Below, piece by piece: positions 1 to 11,582 of a DNA stretch of 64,000 nucleotides (position 1 is its first letter; every line of letters starts with the position of its first letter). Source of the stretch: Fratercula arctica (Eukaryota; Chordata; Aves; Charadriiformes; Alcidae); the NCBI GenBank assembly GCA_947846985.1, contig CANTUZ010000024.1, forward strand, positions 1,655,046 to 1,719,045, read 5' to 3'. Below the pieces are notes generated by a model that saw nothing but the letters and a program-made list of their open reading frames with translations, had not been told where the DNA came from and searched no databases. The position numbers and the translations under genes were made by a program.

Positions 1-61
1 GCCCTGACGGCCCGAACCCCCCCGCTGTGTGTCCTCCCCACCCCACCCCACGCCACCCCAC

Positions 62-382
62 CTGTGCTCGTTCAGCTCCAGCTCCAGCTCGGCCGCCTTC
101 GAGGCCAGGCCCCGCTGCTCCTGCCGCAGCCGGTTGAACCGGGCCACCACCTGCGGGGACAGCGACGGTGACAGGGCCGGGACCCCCCGGGGCCTGCCCG
201 GGACCCGCCCCCCGCTGCCCGGGGAACTCCCCTCCAGGGCCAGGGCCCTGCCCAGGGACCCTCCCCCCCGGTGCCCAGGCCCTTCCCGGCGCCCCCCGGT
301 GCCCCCCGGCCCGGACCTGCTCCGCCGTCAGCGCCTTCCCCCCGGGGGCTGCCGCCGGCCGCCCCTTCGTGCTGTCCGCCAT
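62..382 (-). CDS. PFDN2: Prefoldin subunit 2, first two coding exons (partial)
   Basis: Prefoldin subunit 2 is a beta-type subunit of the cytosolic hexameric prefoldin chaperone, which hands nascent actin and tubulin to the CCT chaperonin. Coding exon 1 is 382-317 (22 codons, from ATG to a GT donor at 316-315). Coding exon 2 is 150-62, with an AG acceptor at 152-151 and a GT donor at 61-60. Exon 2 reads VVARFNRLRQEQRGLASKAA followed by a Glu/Leu-rich stretch, the start of the first prefoldin coiled coil and nearly identical to mammalian PFDN2. The rest of the gene lies left of the window. The start codon sits in a CpG-rich promoter shared with NIT1, which runs the other way; the same pairing occurs at human 1q23.3. 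Family identity is read directly; function is established knowledge. Confidence 0.93.
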
Positions 383-1131
383 GTTCCCCTGCTCCCGCGC
401 CGTAGGCACCGCCCCTTCCGGCGCAGACCGGAAACGGGGCGGGGTCCGGCCGGGCGCCATCTTGGTAGAGGGCAGCGGCGCTGGCGCCATCTTTTCTGCG
501 GGCGCGGTCCGGGGGGGACTTTGCCCGCGTCCCCTCGGTGCCGCCGGCGGGGCATGTACGGGCCGGGGGGTCCGGGGGGGGGTCTGGGGGCAGCGGGCAG
601 GGTCTGGGAGCAGTTGGGACGATGGGGGGCGGGGGGGAGATGTCTGGGGAGAAAGATTTGGGGTAAATTGGGCCGTTGGGGAGGGGCTGTTGAGGCCTGG
701 GGGCAGGTGGGGGGCTGAGGGGGGGGCAGAGCTGGGGGTAACTGGGACTGCTGGGGGCAGTTTGGGGGTGCTGGGGGCAGTTTGGGGGTGCTTGGGGCAG
801 TTTATTGGGTCCTAGGGCATTTTGGGGGGCGCTGGGGGCATTTTGGGGGCTGCTGGGAGCAGTTGGGGGGCGCTTGGGGCAGTTTAGGGGGCACTAGGGC
901 AGTTTGGGGGCCGCTGGGGGCATTTTGGGGGTGCTGGAGGCAGTTTAGGGGGGGCTGCGGACAGAGGAGCCGCGGGAGGGGTCTGGCCAATGACACCCAC
1001 CCACGGGCCCCTTTGTGGGGGCCAACGCTGTCCCCTCGGCCGTGGGTCCCCTGGGGCCGTGCCCCCCCCCCCCCAGCACAGGGACCAGACGGTGGCCGTG
1101 ACCCCCCCCTCCCCGCCCCGGTGCCCCCCAG
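383..1131. promoter_or_regulatory. Bidirectional CpG-island promoter between PFDN2 and NIT1
   Basis: This GC-rich stretch separates two divergent genes. Just upstream of the PFDN2 start are ETS-type sites (TTCCGG at 416-421, CCGGAA at 428-433), a GC box GGGGCGGGG at 436-444, and two YY1-like CCATCTT sites at 457-463 and 487-493. No TATA box is seen. From about 560 to 960 the sequence becomes a G-rich imperfect repeat built on a gggggcagtttggggg motif. The motif matches are seen; use as a shared promoter is inferred from gene orientation. Confidence 0.6.
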
Positions 1132-1209
1132 GCTGAGCGCGGTGCCCCGCTCCCTGCTGCGCTGCCTGTGCACCCCGAGACCCCCGCACGGCTCCGGCAC
1201 CCCGGGCAG
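1132..1209 (+). other. NIT1: NIT1 upstream exon, probable mitochondrial presequence
   Basis: The sequence ccccccag precedes this segment and a gtaccg donor follows it. Its reading frame joins the exon at 1330 in phase and continues without a stop through the 1346 ATG. The encoded peptide is rich in Arg, Leu and Ser with no Asp or Glu, as in the long mitochondrial NIT1 isoform of mammals. No ATG lies inside it, so either a further 5' exon or non-AUG initiation is needed. Confidence 0.55.
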
Positions 1210-1345
1210 GTACCGCGGGGACACGGAGCTGGGGGGGGGGGATGAACACGGGGGGGGGGCTGCGGGTGTCCCTGGGGCTGACCTTCACACACACACACAC
1301 ACACACACCCCCCTCCCCGGCCACCGCAGGTCACTGTCCCCCGCC

Positions 1346-2798
1346 ATGGCGGGTCCCCCGGGGCTGAAGCCGCTGGTGGCCGTGGGCCAGGTCACCTCCA
1401 CCCCGGACAAGGAGCTGAACTTCGCGGCCTGCGCCGGGCTGGTGCGGGAGGCGGCCGGTCGCGGCGCCGCCATCGTCTTCCTCCCCGAAGGCTTCGACTA
1501 CATCGGCCGCGACGCGGCGCAGACCCTCAGCCTGGCCGAGGGGCTGGACGGGGACCTCATGGGACGCTACGCCGACCTGGCCAGGTACCCCCCGGGGAGC
1601 GGTAGAGATGGGGATTCCTGTCCCGAAACGAGCCGGGGTGACGCCATGTCCCTCTCCCCAGGGACTGCGGCGTGTGGCTGTCCCTGGGTGGCTTCCACGA
1701 GCGTGGCCAGGACTGGCCCACCACCCAGCGCATCTACAACTGCCACGCGCTGCTGGACCCCGCAGGTTAAAACCACACACACACACACCCCCTCCCCCCC
1801 GACCCTGCCCCACCGATTGGGGGTCCCCAGCCCCTAATGAGTGTCCCCCCCTCCTGTCCCCAGGTCGCCTGGTGGCCGCCTACAGGAAAACCCACCTGTG
1901 TGACGTGGAGCTGGAGGGACGCGTCACCATGAAGGAGAGCAGCTTCACCAACCCCGGCACCGAGATCCTGGCCCCGGTCAGCACGCCGGCGGGGAAGGTA
2001 CCGGGGGGGGGACAGGCGATGCTGAGGACCCCCAGGGTCCCCGCAGTGGCACCGTGTCCCCTCTGCTGTCCTCAAACACCTCCCAGAGCCCCCTGGGGCC
2101 AGGCGCCGTGTCCTCGCTGATGTCCCCTCCTCGTCCCCTCCAGCTCGGCCTCTCCATCTGCTACGACCTGCGCTTCCCCGAGATCTCGCTGGCGCTGCGC
2201 CGCGCCGGCGCCGAGATCCTCACCTACCCCTCGGCCTTCACCGTCCCCACCGGCTCGGCGCACTGGGAGGTGAGCTCGGCCCCGGCCCTTGTCCCCCGCG
2301 GGGCTGGGGACATCCCAGGGGGTGTCGGATCGGGGCTGAGCCCTCACCCCAACCATGCCCAGGGGCGAGCAAGCAGGGGAGAACCCTGCTGCAGCCAGGA
2401 GGGGCAAATTTAAGATGAAAGGGCTGGTTTTTGGGGTATTTGAGGGGTGGGTGGCACAGCCAGCCTTGCCGCGGTCCCTCCAGGGGGTTGTGATCCGGCA
2501 TTGCCACGTCCCCCGGCAGGTGCTGCTGCGGGCGCGGGCCATCGAGAGCCAGTGCTACGTGGTGGCGGCCGCCCAGAGCGGGAAGAACCACGAGAGCCGC
2601 ACGTCCTACGGCCACTCGCTGGTGGTGGACCCCTGGGGGGCCGTGGTGGCCCAGTGCCGCGAGGGACCCGGCCTCTGCTACGCCGAGATCGACCTCGACT
2701 ACCTGCACCGCGTCCGGCGGGAGATGCCGGTGCAGGGCCACCGCCGGCCCGACCTCTACGGCACCGTGGTGGCCGCGGGGCTGGCGCCAGCGCCATGA
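1346..2798 (+). CDS. NIT1: NIT1, nitrilase-family deaminated-glutathione amidase
   Basis: NIT1 hydrolyses deaminated glutathione, a metabolite-repair reaction, in cytosol and mitochondria. Coding exons from the ATG at 1346 are 1346-1584, 1662-1765, 1864-1997, 2144-2269 and 2520-2798, giving 882 nt or 293 residues. All junctions are GT-AG and in phase. The nitrilase triad is visible: Glu in FLPEGFD, Lys in YRKTHLCD, and Cys in [10 protein letters not shown]. The C-terminal part reads [12 protein letters not shown] and ends with RRPDLYG plus a short Ala/Pro tail. An upstream in-phase exon at 1132-1209 (bounded by cag and gt) encodes LSAVPRSLLRCLCTPRPPHG, basic and free of acidic residues, like a mitochondrial presequence. 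It joins the exon starting at 1330, but its own start codon is not seen. A phase-compatible candidate at 640-662 (ATG, then a GTAAAT donor) is weak. The gene converges on DEDD. Confidence 0.95.
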
Positions 2799-3050
2799 GC
2801 CCCCCCCACCCCCCCACCCGGTGCCGTCAAATCCCAAGCAGGGCCAGATCCGCTCCGTTTCGGACTATTTCTCCCCAAAACGCAACAGCAAGATGCACTC
2901 GGGGCTCCCCTGGGCCACAGCCAGGAGGGGGTGTCGTCACCCCCCCCCCTCTGCTCCCGGCCCCGTGTCCCCACACTGCTGGGGGGGTGCGGGGTCTGTT
3001 CCCCCCCCCTCCTCCTCCCAGCATGGAAGGAAGGAGCCAGGCGCTGCGGT
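2799..3050 (+). other. NIT1 3' UTR and convergent intergenic space
   Basis: This sequence follows the NIT1 stop codon. No canonical AATAAA is seen on the plus strand here; the first A-rich variant is near 3112-3118, inside the opposing DEDD 3' end. NIT1 may therefore use a variant signal or overlap the DEDD transcript. Confidence 0.4.
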
Positions 3051-3055
3051 AGATG

Positions 3056-3061
3056 TTTATT
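3056..3061 (-). terminator. Poly(A) signal of DEDD
   Basis: The plus strand reads tttatt, which is AATAAA on the minus strand. It lies about 1.3 kb past the DEDD stop codon and about 260 bp from the end of NIT1, where a convergent gene should end. Confidence 0.6.
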
Positions 3062-4377
3062 TCAAGAAACCCGAAAGCTACACAGGGGAATATGACCGTT
3101 ATATTGAAGTTTAAAAAATACAGAAGTCACAGAAATTACACCAAGTTGTGCCAGAATCGTCCGTAAAGCGGAGGATGGGGGGGGAAGGGGGGGCTGCATG
3201 CCCCCCCCCCCCCCCCAGGGCGGAGGGGAGGGCCCACACAAGTCCCAGAGGGAGGAAATCACATCCCCCGGCAGCCGAGCGGGGACAGGGAGAAAAACCA
3301 CAAAACCGGGATGGAGCTGGAAAACCTTGTTGTCCCCAGCCCCCCTCCCCAGCCCCGACCCTGGGGACCCACAGGCAGCAGCTGGGGGGGGAGGGGGACA
3401 CACACACACACACACACACAACAGGCCATTTTGGGGGCCGAGGAGCTGGGGCTGGTGGCCACGGGCAAGGAGCAGCCGGTGCTGGCCCCCCCCCGCGCCG
3501 CCCAGGCAGAGGCTGTGGTGCCTGCTGCCAGCAACAGGCAGATCGCGCCGCCCCAGCCCGGCTCTCGTCCCAGTTTGTCCCAGTTGGCAGCTGGAGAGGG
3601 GAGGGACAGGTCCAGGCAGCCGCAGGGGGGGGGGGGGAGGGGGGGGGGGGGGACAGGCAGGAGGTTTCGGGGCGTCCCACGGCGCTGGTCCTCCCCCTCC
3701 CCCCCCGCAGAGGAGGGGGACACGAAGGCACATGGTCCAGGGGACGCCGCGGGGACGGTTTTACTCCTGAGAAACCCACTGAGGCGATGGGGGGGGCGGG
3801 GGGTGGGGGTTATTTGAGGGAGAAACGGGTTGAGGGCGGGGGGGGACAACACACACTGCCCACAGAGTGTCCCCCCCCCCTCCACCCAGGACGGTGACAC
3901 AAGGGCAGGAGGGGGACAAAGCCACCCCCAACCCCGGCGCAGGCACCCGTGGGGCTGAGCCCCCCCCCCGCCCCCACTCTCCCAGTACAAACCTCCGCTG
4001 AGCCCCCCCCCCCCCCACCCCAGCACTGACGCGCCCCAGGCAGGATTTTTGCCTTTTTTGTTTGTTTTTAATGGATACAAAATAAAAGGGGGGGGGGGGG
4101 GGGGGGGGAACAAAAGGAAAAACAAAGCGAAAGGGGGAGGTGACAGAAGGTGGGGCGGGGGGGGTGAGGAAACACGTAAGCCCCCGGCGCTCCCCGCGGC
4201 TCCAGCCCGGCTCCCAACCGGAATTATGGGGTGGGGGGGTGTTTCAAATCATCTTTTTCCTTTTCTTTTAGAAGAAAAAAAAAAACAAAAAAAAAAAAAA
4301 AAGAAGAAGAAGAAGAAAATCAAAACCCAAACCGGAGGAAGGAAAAAGGCCGGGCGGCAGCGAGCGGGCGCGGGGCG
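3062..4377 (-). other. DEDD: DEDD 3' UTR
   Basis: About 1.3 kb between the DEDD stop codon and the poly(A) signal, with no open frame of interest. It holds a (CA)n run at 3399-3421, poly(C)/poly(G) runs at 3200-3216, 3628-3653 and 4088-4108, and an A/GAA-rich run at 4267-4318. On the minus-strand transcript these become C-, G- and U-rich tracts. Confidence 0.6.
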
Positions 4378-7300
4378 TCAGGGAGCCGTCTGCAGCATCA
4401 AGTTCCTCAGGAGTTTCTGGCGCCCGACCTCGTAATCCTCCTCGTCCACATTGACCAGCAGTTTGATGGCTTCGTGGCCCACGGCTTGTTTGAGCGAGTC
4501 CGTGATGAAGACGCCTTTGAGGGCTTCCAGCAAAGAGCCGTTGATGTAATCGCGCCAGAACGCGTCGAGGTAGGTGAGCTCTGAGAATTTTATGTCACAG
4601 ATGATGGAGCCCAGGTCCCGGGACTTCAGGATGGTGTTGGCCTGGTTGAAGCGCTCGAACTGACGCTCCAAGGGGTCCTGCTTGTTGGAGAAGACGTTGC
4701 CCTGAAGCGCCGTCTCGTGCTGGCAGTACTCGGCTCGGACTCGCAGGCGGATGTCTGAGGGGAAGCGGGGAGGAGGGGGGTGAGAGCTCCGGCGTGGGGC
4801 CAGGAACCCCAAAATTCACTTCCCCCCCCAACACACCCACCCACCCCATGGGGGCTCTTACCACAGGTCTGCTTTTCCTTAGGGTCCGGCGTCGCCGACT
4901 TCCTCCTCTTGCGCTGGCTGCTGAGGAGGGTCCTGCCGCGGCCGGGCCGCTTGGTACAGATCTGGGGGCCCGCGGAGGAGCAGCAGACCACGGGGTGGTG
5001 GGGAGGCACTGCGCGGGGAGAGGGTGGGGACGCTGAGCACCCCCCCAGGGACACTGAGCCTTCCCCCCCCCCAGCTCTCCCTGGGGACACTCAGCCCCCT
5101 CTGGGGATGCTGAGCCCCCCCCCCCCCCAGCTCTCCCTGGGGACATTGGGGACCCTGAGCCCACCCCGGCTCTCCCTGGGGACACTGAGCCTCCCCCCCC
5201 AGCTCTCCCTGGGGACACTGGAGACCCTGAGCCCCCCCCCCAGCTCCCCCTGGGGATGCTGAGCTCCCCCCCTCAGCTCTCCCTAGGGACACGGGGGACG
5301 CTGAGCTCCCCCCCCCCCGGCTTCCCCTGGGGACACTGGGGACTCTGAGCCCACCCCGGCTCTTCCTGGGGACACTGGAGACCCTGAGCCCCCCCACAGC
5401 TCCCCCTGGGGACGCTGAGCACCCCCCACCCCCCCAGCTCTCCCCAGGGACACTGAGCCCTCCCCCCTGGCTCTCCCCGGGGACACTCAGCCCCCCCTGG
5501 GGATGCTGAGCCCCCCCCCAGCTCCCCCTGGGGATGCTGAGCTCCCCCCCTCAGCTCTCCCTAGGGACACGGGGGATGCTGAGCTCCCCCCCCCCGGCTT
5601 CCCCTGGGGACACTGGGGACTCTGAGCCCACCCCGGCTCTTCCTGGGGACACTGAACCCCCCCCCCCCAGCTCTCCCTGGGAATGCTGGAGACGCTGAGC
5701 CTCCCCCCGGGGACGCTGTGCTCCCCCCCCAGTTCCCCCTGGGGATGCTGAGCCCCCCCCCAGCTCCCCCTGGGGATGCTGAGCTCCCCCCCCAGCTCCC
5801 CCTGGGGACACTGGGGACTCTGAGCCCACCCCGGCTCTCCCTGGGGACACTGAGCCTCCCCCCCCTAGCTCTCCCTGGGGACACTGGAGACCCTGAGCCC
5901 CCCCACAGCTCCCCCTGGGGACGCTGAGCACCCCCCCTCAGCTCTCCCTAGGGACACTGAGCCCTCCCCCCCGGCTCTCCCCGGGGACACTCAGCCCCCC
6001 CTGGGGATGCTAAGCCCCCCCCCAGCTCCCCCTGGGGATGCTGAGCTCCCCCCCTCAGCTCTCCCTAGGGACACGGGGGACGCTGAGCTCCCCCCCCAGC
6101 TTCCCCTGGGGACACTGGGGACTCTGAGCCCACCCCGGCTCTTCCTGGGGACACTGAACCCCCCCCCCCCCAGCTCTCCCTGGGGACACTGGAGACGCTG
6201 AGCCTCCCCCCGGGGACGCTGAGCTCCCCCCCTAGTTCCCCCTGGGGATGCTGAGCCCCCCCCCAGCTCTCCCTGGGGACACTGGAGACGCTGAGCCTCC
6301 CCCCGGGGACGCTGAGCTCCCCCTCCAGCTCCCCCTGGGGATGCTGAGCCCCCCCCCAGCTCTCCCTGGGGACATGGTGGAGGAGCAGCTCCGTCCCCTG
6401 CCTCCCTCCCATGCCTCTGTCACCCCCCAGTTGTCCCCCCCCCCCCATCCCAGGATGCTCATCCCAAGGGGCATCTGGCAGCCCCAGGAGCCCCAACAAG
6501 CCCCCAGAGGGGAATCCCAAATGCCACGGCGGTTATGGGGACATCAAACTGCGTGCTCAATCGTCCCCCAAACTGTGGGGCAGGCGGCAGCAGGGCCAGA
6601 TGTTACCTCAGCAGTGACGGAAGCGTCACCGCCAGCCAGAGGCGAGTGCCAGCGGGAGCAGAGGAGGCAGAAGGGGGACGGTCCCAATGAATTCCCATGG
6701 GCTGACCCCCCCCCCAGGTCCCCACAGACTGAGCCCTGAGGTCTGGCCGGGGGCACCCGCACCCACCTGATTTATGGGGGTGGCCGAGGCCGTGCTCCGC
6801 CTCGCCGTGAGCTCGGGGCGTCACGTAGCGAATGGACGTCTCCTCCAGGTACTTGTCCACCAGGTCCGGGCACACTGCAAGAGAGAGGGGACGCCGGTCC
6901 CTTTAGGAGGGGACACGGGTCCCTTCAGGGGGCAGAGAGGGGACACGGGTCCCCTTTCAGGGGGCAGAGAGGGGACACGGGTCCCTTTACGAGGGGACAG
7001 AGGTCCCTTCAGGGGGCAGAGAGGGGACATGGGTCCCCTTTCAGGGGGACACAGAGGGGACACGGGTCCCTTTAGGAGTGGACATGGGTCACCTTTTGGG
7101 GGGGGACACAGTTCCCTTTAGGAGTGGACATGGGTTGCCTTTCGGGGGAGACAGAGGGGACACGGGTCCCTTCAGGGGGCAGAGAGGGGACACGGGTCCC
7201 CTTTCAGGGGGGGCACAGAGGGGACACGGGTCCCCTTTTGGGGGGGGGGACAGAGGTCCCTTCAGGGGGCAGAGAGGGAAGACGGGTCCCTTTTCGGGAG

Positions 7301-10300
7301 GGCACAGAGGTCCCTTTCAGGAGGCAGAGAGGGGACACAGGTCCCCTTTCGGGGGGGACAGAGGGAACACAGGTGACTTTAGGAGGGGACAGAGGTCCCT
7401 TCAGGGGGCAGAGAGGGGACACGGGTCCCCTTTCGGGGGGGACAGAGGGACACGGGTCCCTTTAGGAGGGGACACGGGTCCCTTCAGGGGGCAGAGAGGG
7501 GACACGCGTCCCTTTTCGGGGGGGGACAGAGGTCCCTTTCAGGAGGGCAGAGAGGGGACACGGGTCTCCTTTCGGGGGGGCACAGAGGGGACACAGGTCC
7601 CCTTTCGGGGGGGGGCACAGAGGTCCCTTTTGGGGGGGACAGGGGGGACACGGGTCCCCTTTTGGGGGGGGTGATGGGACGGACAGAGGGGACACGGGTC
7701 CCCTTTTTGGGGGGGGGGACAGGGACGGGACAGAGGGGACACAGGTCCCCTTTCAGGGGTGCACAGAGGGGACACGGGTCCCCTTTTGGGGGGGGGACAG
7801 GGACGGGACAGAGGGGACACGGGTCCCCTTTCAGGGGGGACAGAGGGGACACGGGTCCCTTTAGGAGGGGACAGAGGTCCCTTCAGGGGGCGGGGGGGGG
7901 GACACGGGTCCCCTTTCGGGGAGGGGGGGACAGAGGCAACACGGGTCCCTTCAGGGGGAGGCCAGGGCAGATCCCCCCCAACATGTTTGAGCTCTGCCTC
8001 CCCCCCCGCGCGCGGCAGCACATCGAGCAGCCGTTTCTCCAGCCCCGTCCCGTCGGAAAAATCTCCATCCAGGAGCCAAGCTCCGGCCGTGGCGCAGGAA
8101 AGGCCGTTTCCATTAGTTCCCATGGATACTCCCGACACCAGGCCTCGGAGCGGAGCCAGCGCCAGCAAACACGCAATCCCCCGGGAGAGACCCCGGCCAG
8201 GGTGGGCAGCGCTTCCAGCACCGCTCCTGCACCGCGCCGGCTTGGCACCGGCTCCTACGCTCAAGACCAGCCCCGGATTCATCCCGTGCCCCCCACGGCT
8301 CGTGTGGGTCCGAGCAAAGGTCTGGGGGAGCAACCGCTCCTCCTCATCCTCTGCAGCTCCGGCAGAGCGGAGCTGGCGGCAGCTCCAGGCCCCCGGGATG
8401 GACTCAGCTACTTGAAATGCTTTAGGATAAAACGCGTACACCCGAAATGTTAAACCTTCGTTATTTCCCCCCAATTTGGGCAGATCAAAGCCTTGAAGTT
8501 AACGCGCTGGCAGGACGTGGGGGTTTGGAGGAGAGCGGAGCTGCTGAGCAGAAGCAGCTGCTGAGCGAAAATTAGGGAGCAAAACGAGTTATTTTTGAGG
8601 GCCGGGACATTTTCCGCGGGTTGTTTTTGTCCCGTTTGCTGAGTTCAGAGACCTGCCCGGCCCCGGCCAGGATCCCTCCCATCCCAGTCCTGACTGAAGG
8701 CGGCCGAGGCTGCGGGTCTCCCCGGTCCCCACCGCCTGCGCCGAGCTAAAAAAGGATGGGATTTCGCTCCTTTTCAGAGCCAGGAATAACGAGGCAGGAG
8801 GAGATGGGACCTTCTGGCCACCGCGGGGTCTGGAAGGACACGGGAACCAGAAACCAGAGTCAGCTCGTGAAGTCCGGAGGAAACTTCCTTTAACCGATCC
8901 GACCCTCCTCTTCGAACGCAAAGCGCTGCACGTTATAAACCACGTGGAAAGTGCCTTTCTGAAATGCTATTTTTCGCGCATTTAATTAAATCGTTTCCAC
9001 CCAAGCGTGGCTGGAGACGCGGCAAGAATGAGATCTCACGGGTACGGAGACACGAACGCCGACCTCCGGCTCCCCGACCACGCGGGTATCGCAGTTTAAT
9101 ATCAATCCGTCCTGAGAACTCACACTGAAAACACCAAAACACCAAAATCTCGCCCTGAAAACCTCAGTCTCACCCTGAAAACACCAAAATCTGACTTGGG
9201 GAGGGCTCGCCTGGCTTCAGCCAGCCGAGGTGCAGCAGCCAAGTCCCCCTTCGGTTTGGGTTTTTGCATGGAACAAGCCAAAAGCTGCTCAAGAAGCACA
9301 AAAAAACAATGCTGCGACACCCCGAACCCCTACACAAACCGAGGGACGCAGAGCCGTGGATCCATCCCTGCGCCCCGTGGAATCAGCATCTCCGGAAACG
9401 TCCCCGAATCCAAGCGTCGCACAGCTGGGCTGTGTAACCCCCGCCCGCCACTTTCCCTTTTCCTCTCGTTTTTCTTGGCTGGGTGCAGGGGAAGCTGGAA
9501 AACAGCTGCCTCCGCCTGCTCCGGGAGGACTCTGCGGGCAACGACGGCTGGGACCAGGCTGGGACCCATCCCCGGCACAGCCACGTCTCCGAGCGGCACG
9601 CAGGGCGGAGAGCAGCTCCCAGAAAAGGCCGGATAACGGGAAAATCTGCGCGGAGTCCGCTCTAAGCCTGCGGGCAGGGGTGTAGGCGCAGACAGGACTG
9701 CCCTGCGCTCAGGCTCCATCCTTCAAGCTCCAGCAGGGCTGGAAATCTCTGGCGTTTTGGAGCGGCACAAGGCAGCGGCGTCCGCGTCCGCGTCCCCCCC
9801 CCCCGTCCCCTCCCCGGCCTGATGCTGGTTAAGAAGTGACCGAGCCAAAAAAAAAAAAAAAAAAAAAAAAAGAAAACAAAAAAAAAACCCCGTTAATTTT
9901 CACAGAATCACAGAATTTTGAAGCCAGATGCAGTTTCCCCCCGGCAGGACGGAGGTGGCAGGCGGCGCGGAACCACACTCCCGGCAGCAGCCCCAGCTCC
10001 AAGGGTTTGCTCGCGCCAGCGCCGCCGTCCCTCCTCTCACCCCCCAAAAAACCGGGGAGTTTTTACCGCCTGCCTCTACTTGCGCTCGCCCAAGCGCTGG
10101 CGGGGAACGGCACCGCTGCCCACAGTGCGAGCCGAAACCGGGGAGACTCAGCAGCCTGGAACGGCCAAAAAAGCCCAATTATCCTAATTTCAAGAGAAGA
10201 TGCAAATTTCAGAGGTTGAATCCTGCTGGAGCAGCTGCCTCACGCACTCCTCACGACAAGTGCGCTCTCCTTCCCGATTCCTGCAGCTCTGGTTAATCTG

Positions 10301-11540
10301 GCTCCTTGAAATCTGAATCAAGGTGGTTTTTTTTTTTTTTTTTTAGTCAAAAAAAGGCCCATGGCTGAGGCGGTGGGAGGGCAGGGGGTCAGCTCTGCCC
10401 GACAGCTCCATGAAGTGACCAAAAACCCCACCAAATTATCCAGATCCAAAGGGCCGGGTCACTGCTGGGGTCTCTGAGCCAGGAGAGAGCGAAGGGAAAA
10501 GGGGCAGCCAAAAGAGGAGGGTTTGGAGCATCCCACTGGAAAATGGGTGGGGGGAAAAAAAAAAAATTTAAAAAAAAAAAAAAATCTGAATTTGGACGTG
10601 GGTTTCTCATTCCGGCCTCTCCGCACACTGCAGGACCCACAGCACCAGCACGGGGAGGACATCCGTCACCTTCCCAAACTCACCTCAGCCCCGAGAGGAG
10701 GAGCAGGTTTCCCCCGAAGCCGCTGGCACGTCAAGTGCAGCAGCCACGAGCCTCCCCAGACCCTCCCGGCTCCTTCTCGCTCCCCGGCACGGCCCTGAGG
10801 CCATTCACTGCATCTCGTGAGACTTTGGGCCGAAAGGAGCATTTCCCTAAAAACTAGGGAGGAGCAGCGGGAGCTGGGAGAGCCAGGAGTCGGAGGCATG
10901 GAGTTGGGAGAGCCGGGAGTCACAGAACTGCACAGCAGGCAGCAGGAATCCCGGTTTTCTGCCACTAAAGGCAGGAGACGACCTCGGCGCTTGCCAGAAA
11001 CGAAACGAGGCTTTAAACCCCCAAAACCGTGCGTGGGCGCTTGCGAAAACCCTATAAAATACCCCTTTGCCTTCTCTGCCCGCATTTCCCTGCTGTTCCG
11101 GCAACCCTTTGGCCTTACAACCCTCAGGTTCCTTTAACCAGCAGGGCGTCAGCGAGGAGAAACAGGAGAATAACGAAGCGAGCTTCGTTAGGGAGCGGGC
11201 CCGGGCATCACTTACCGGCCCGTCGCCTCTTGAGGGTGACGTAGGGCAGCAGATCGTGGCGGGTGATGATCCGCAGCAGTTGCAGCACCTGTCGGAAGTT
11301 GGTCTCGTCGCAGCGGCCCTGCCGCTCCAGCGCCAGCAAGAAGTCCCTGCCGCTGCGGATCATCCCCCTCTCGTAATCGTCGATGACGTCCACGAAGAGG
11401 AAGGAGAGCACCCGCACGTCCCGGTGGGTCAGGTGGGTGCCCACGATGTCGAACATGCGGTGCAGGCTGTACAGCCCGTGCTCCCGGTCGCCCTGTTCCT
11501 CCGGCCAGGCCTGCGCTCGGCTCCGTTTGAAGGTGGCCAT
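4378..11540 (-). CDS. DEDD: DEDD, death effector domain-containing protein
   Basis: DEDD is a nuclear/nucleolar protein with an N-terminal death effector domain. It binds FADD and caspase-8/10, shuts down RNA polymerase I transcription during apoptosis, and restrains CDK1/cyclin B. Coding exons on the minus strand are 11540-11216, 6874-6767, 5008-4862 and 4754-4378. They total 957 nt or 318 residues, the human length. The acceptor of the first coding exon is at 11584-11583, leaving 42 nt of 5' UTR in that exon. The DED occupies about residues 20-105 and includes GLYSLHRMFDIVGTHLTHRD. A basic KRRR follows, and a second basic cluster, SQRKRRKS, lies near residues 165-172; both are nuclear localisation candidates. 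The last exon is almost identical to human. The short segment ending exon 2 (HGEAEHGLGHPHKS) is the most divergent. Introns 2 and 3 carry minisatellites; an upstream intron of several kb leads to a CpG island near 18 kb. Confidence 0.96.
5036..6395. repeat. Minisatellite in DEDD intron 3, C-rich
   Basis: Imperfect tandem units of about 25-40 bp, built on agctctccctggggacac followed by a gagccccccc-type tract, run for about 1.35 kb between DEDD coding exons 2 and 3. Several larger blocks recur nearly verbatim (for example 5280-5400, 5570-5660 and 6060-6150), showing higher-order duplication. The run looks open in several frames because it lacks stop triplets; it is intronic. Confidence 0.85.
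6893..7975. repeat. Minisatellite in DEDD intron 2 with hairpin-capable units
   Basis: Tandem units of about 30-40 bp are built from ggggacacgggtcccc and ctttcaggggg plus a gcagagag linker. Each full unit carries two inverted repeats: ggggac/gtcccc and cccct/agggg. The array begins about 20 bp upstream (transcript sense: downstream of the acceptor side) of DEDD coding exon 2 and is intronic. Confidence 0.85.
7976..11215. other. Rest of DEDD intron 2, unique sequence
   Basis: Lower-GC, non-repetitive intron sequence with A/T homopolymers at 9847-9872, 10324-10344 and 10556-10582. A short direct repeat with the core cacagaatcacagaat sits at 9900-9916, a motif common in bird CR1 tails, but too little matches to call an element. 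No coding exon or RNA gene is recognised on either strand. Confidence 0.5.
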
Positions 11541-11582
11541 CTTCCACCACGCGCCGGGGGGGCTCCGCTCAGCGCCGCAGCC

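Noticed and set aside
4079..4085. Plus-strand AATAAA as an end signal for NIT1
   Set aside because: It lies inside the DEDD 3' UTR, 1.3 kb past NIT1, within a poly(G) context. It is possible but unsupported.
9900..9916. Possible CR1 retrotransposon tail (repeated cacagaat)
   Set aside because: Only about 17 bp match the usual bird motif and the flanks do not continue it.
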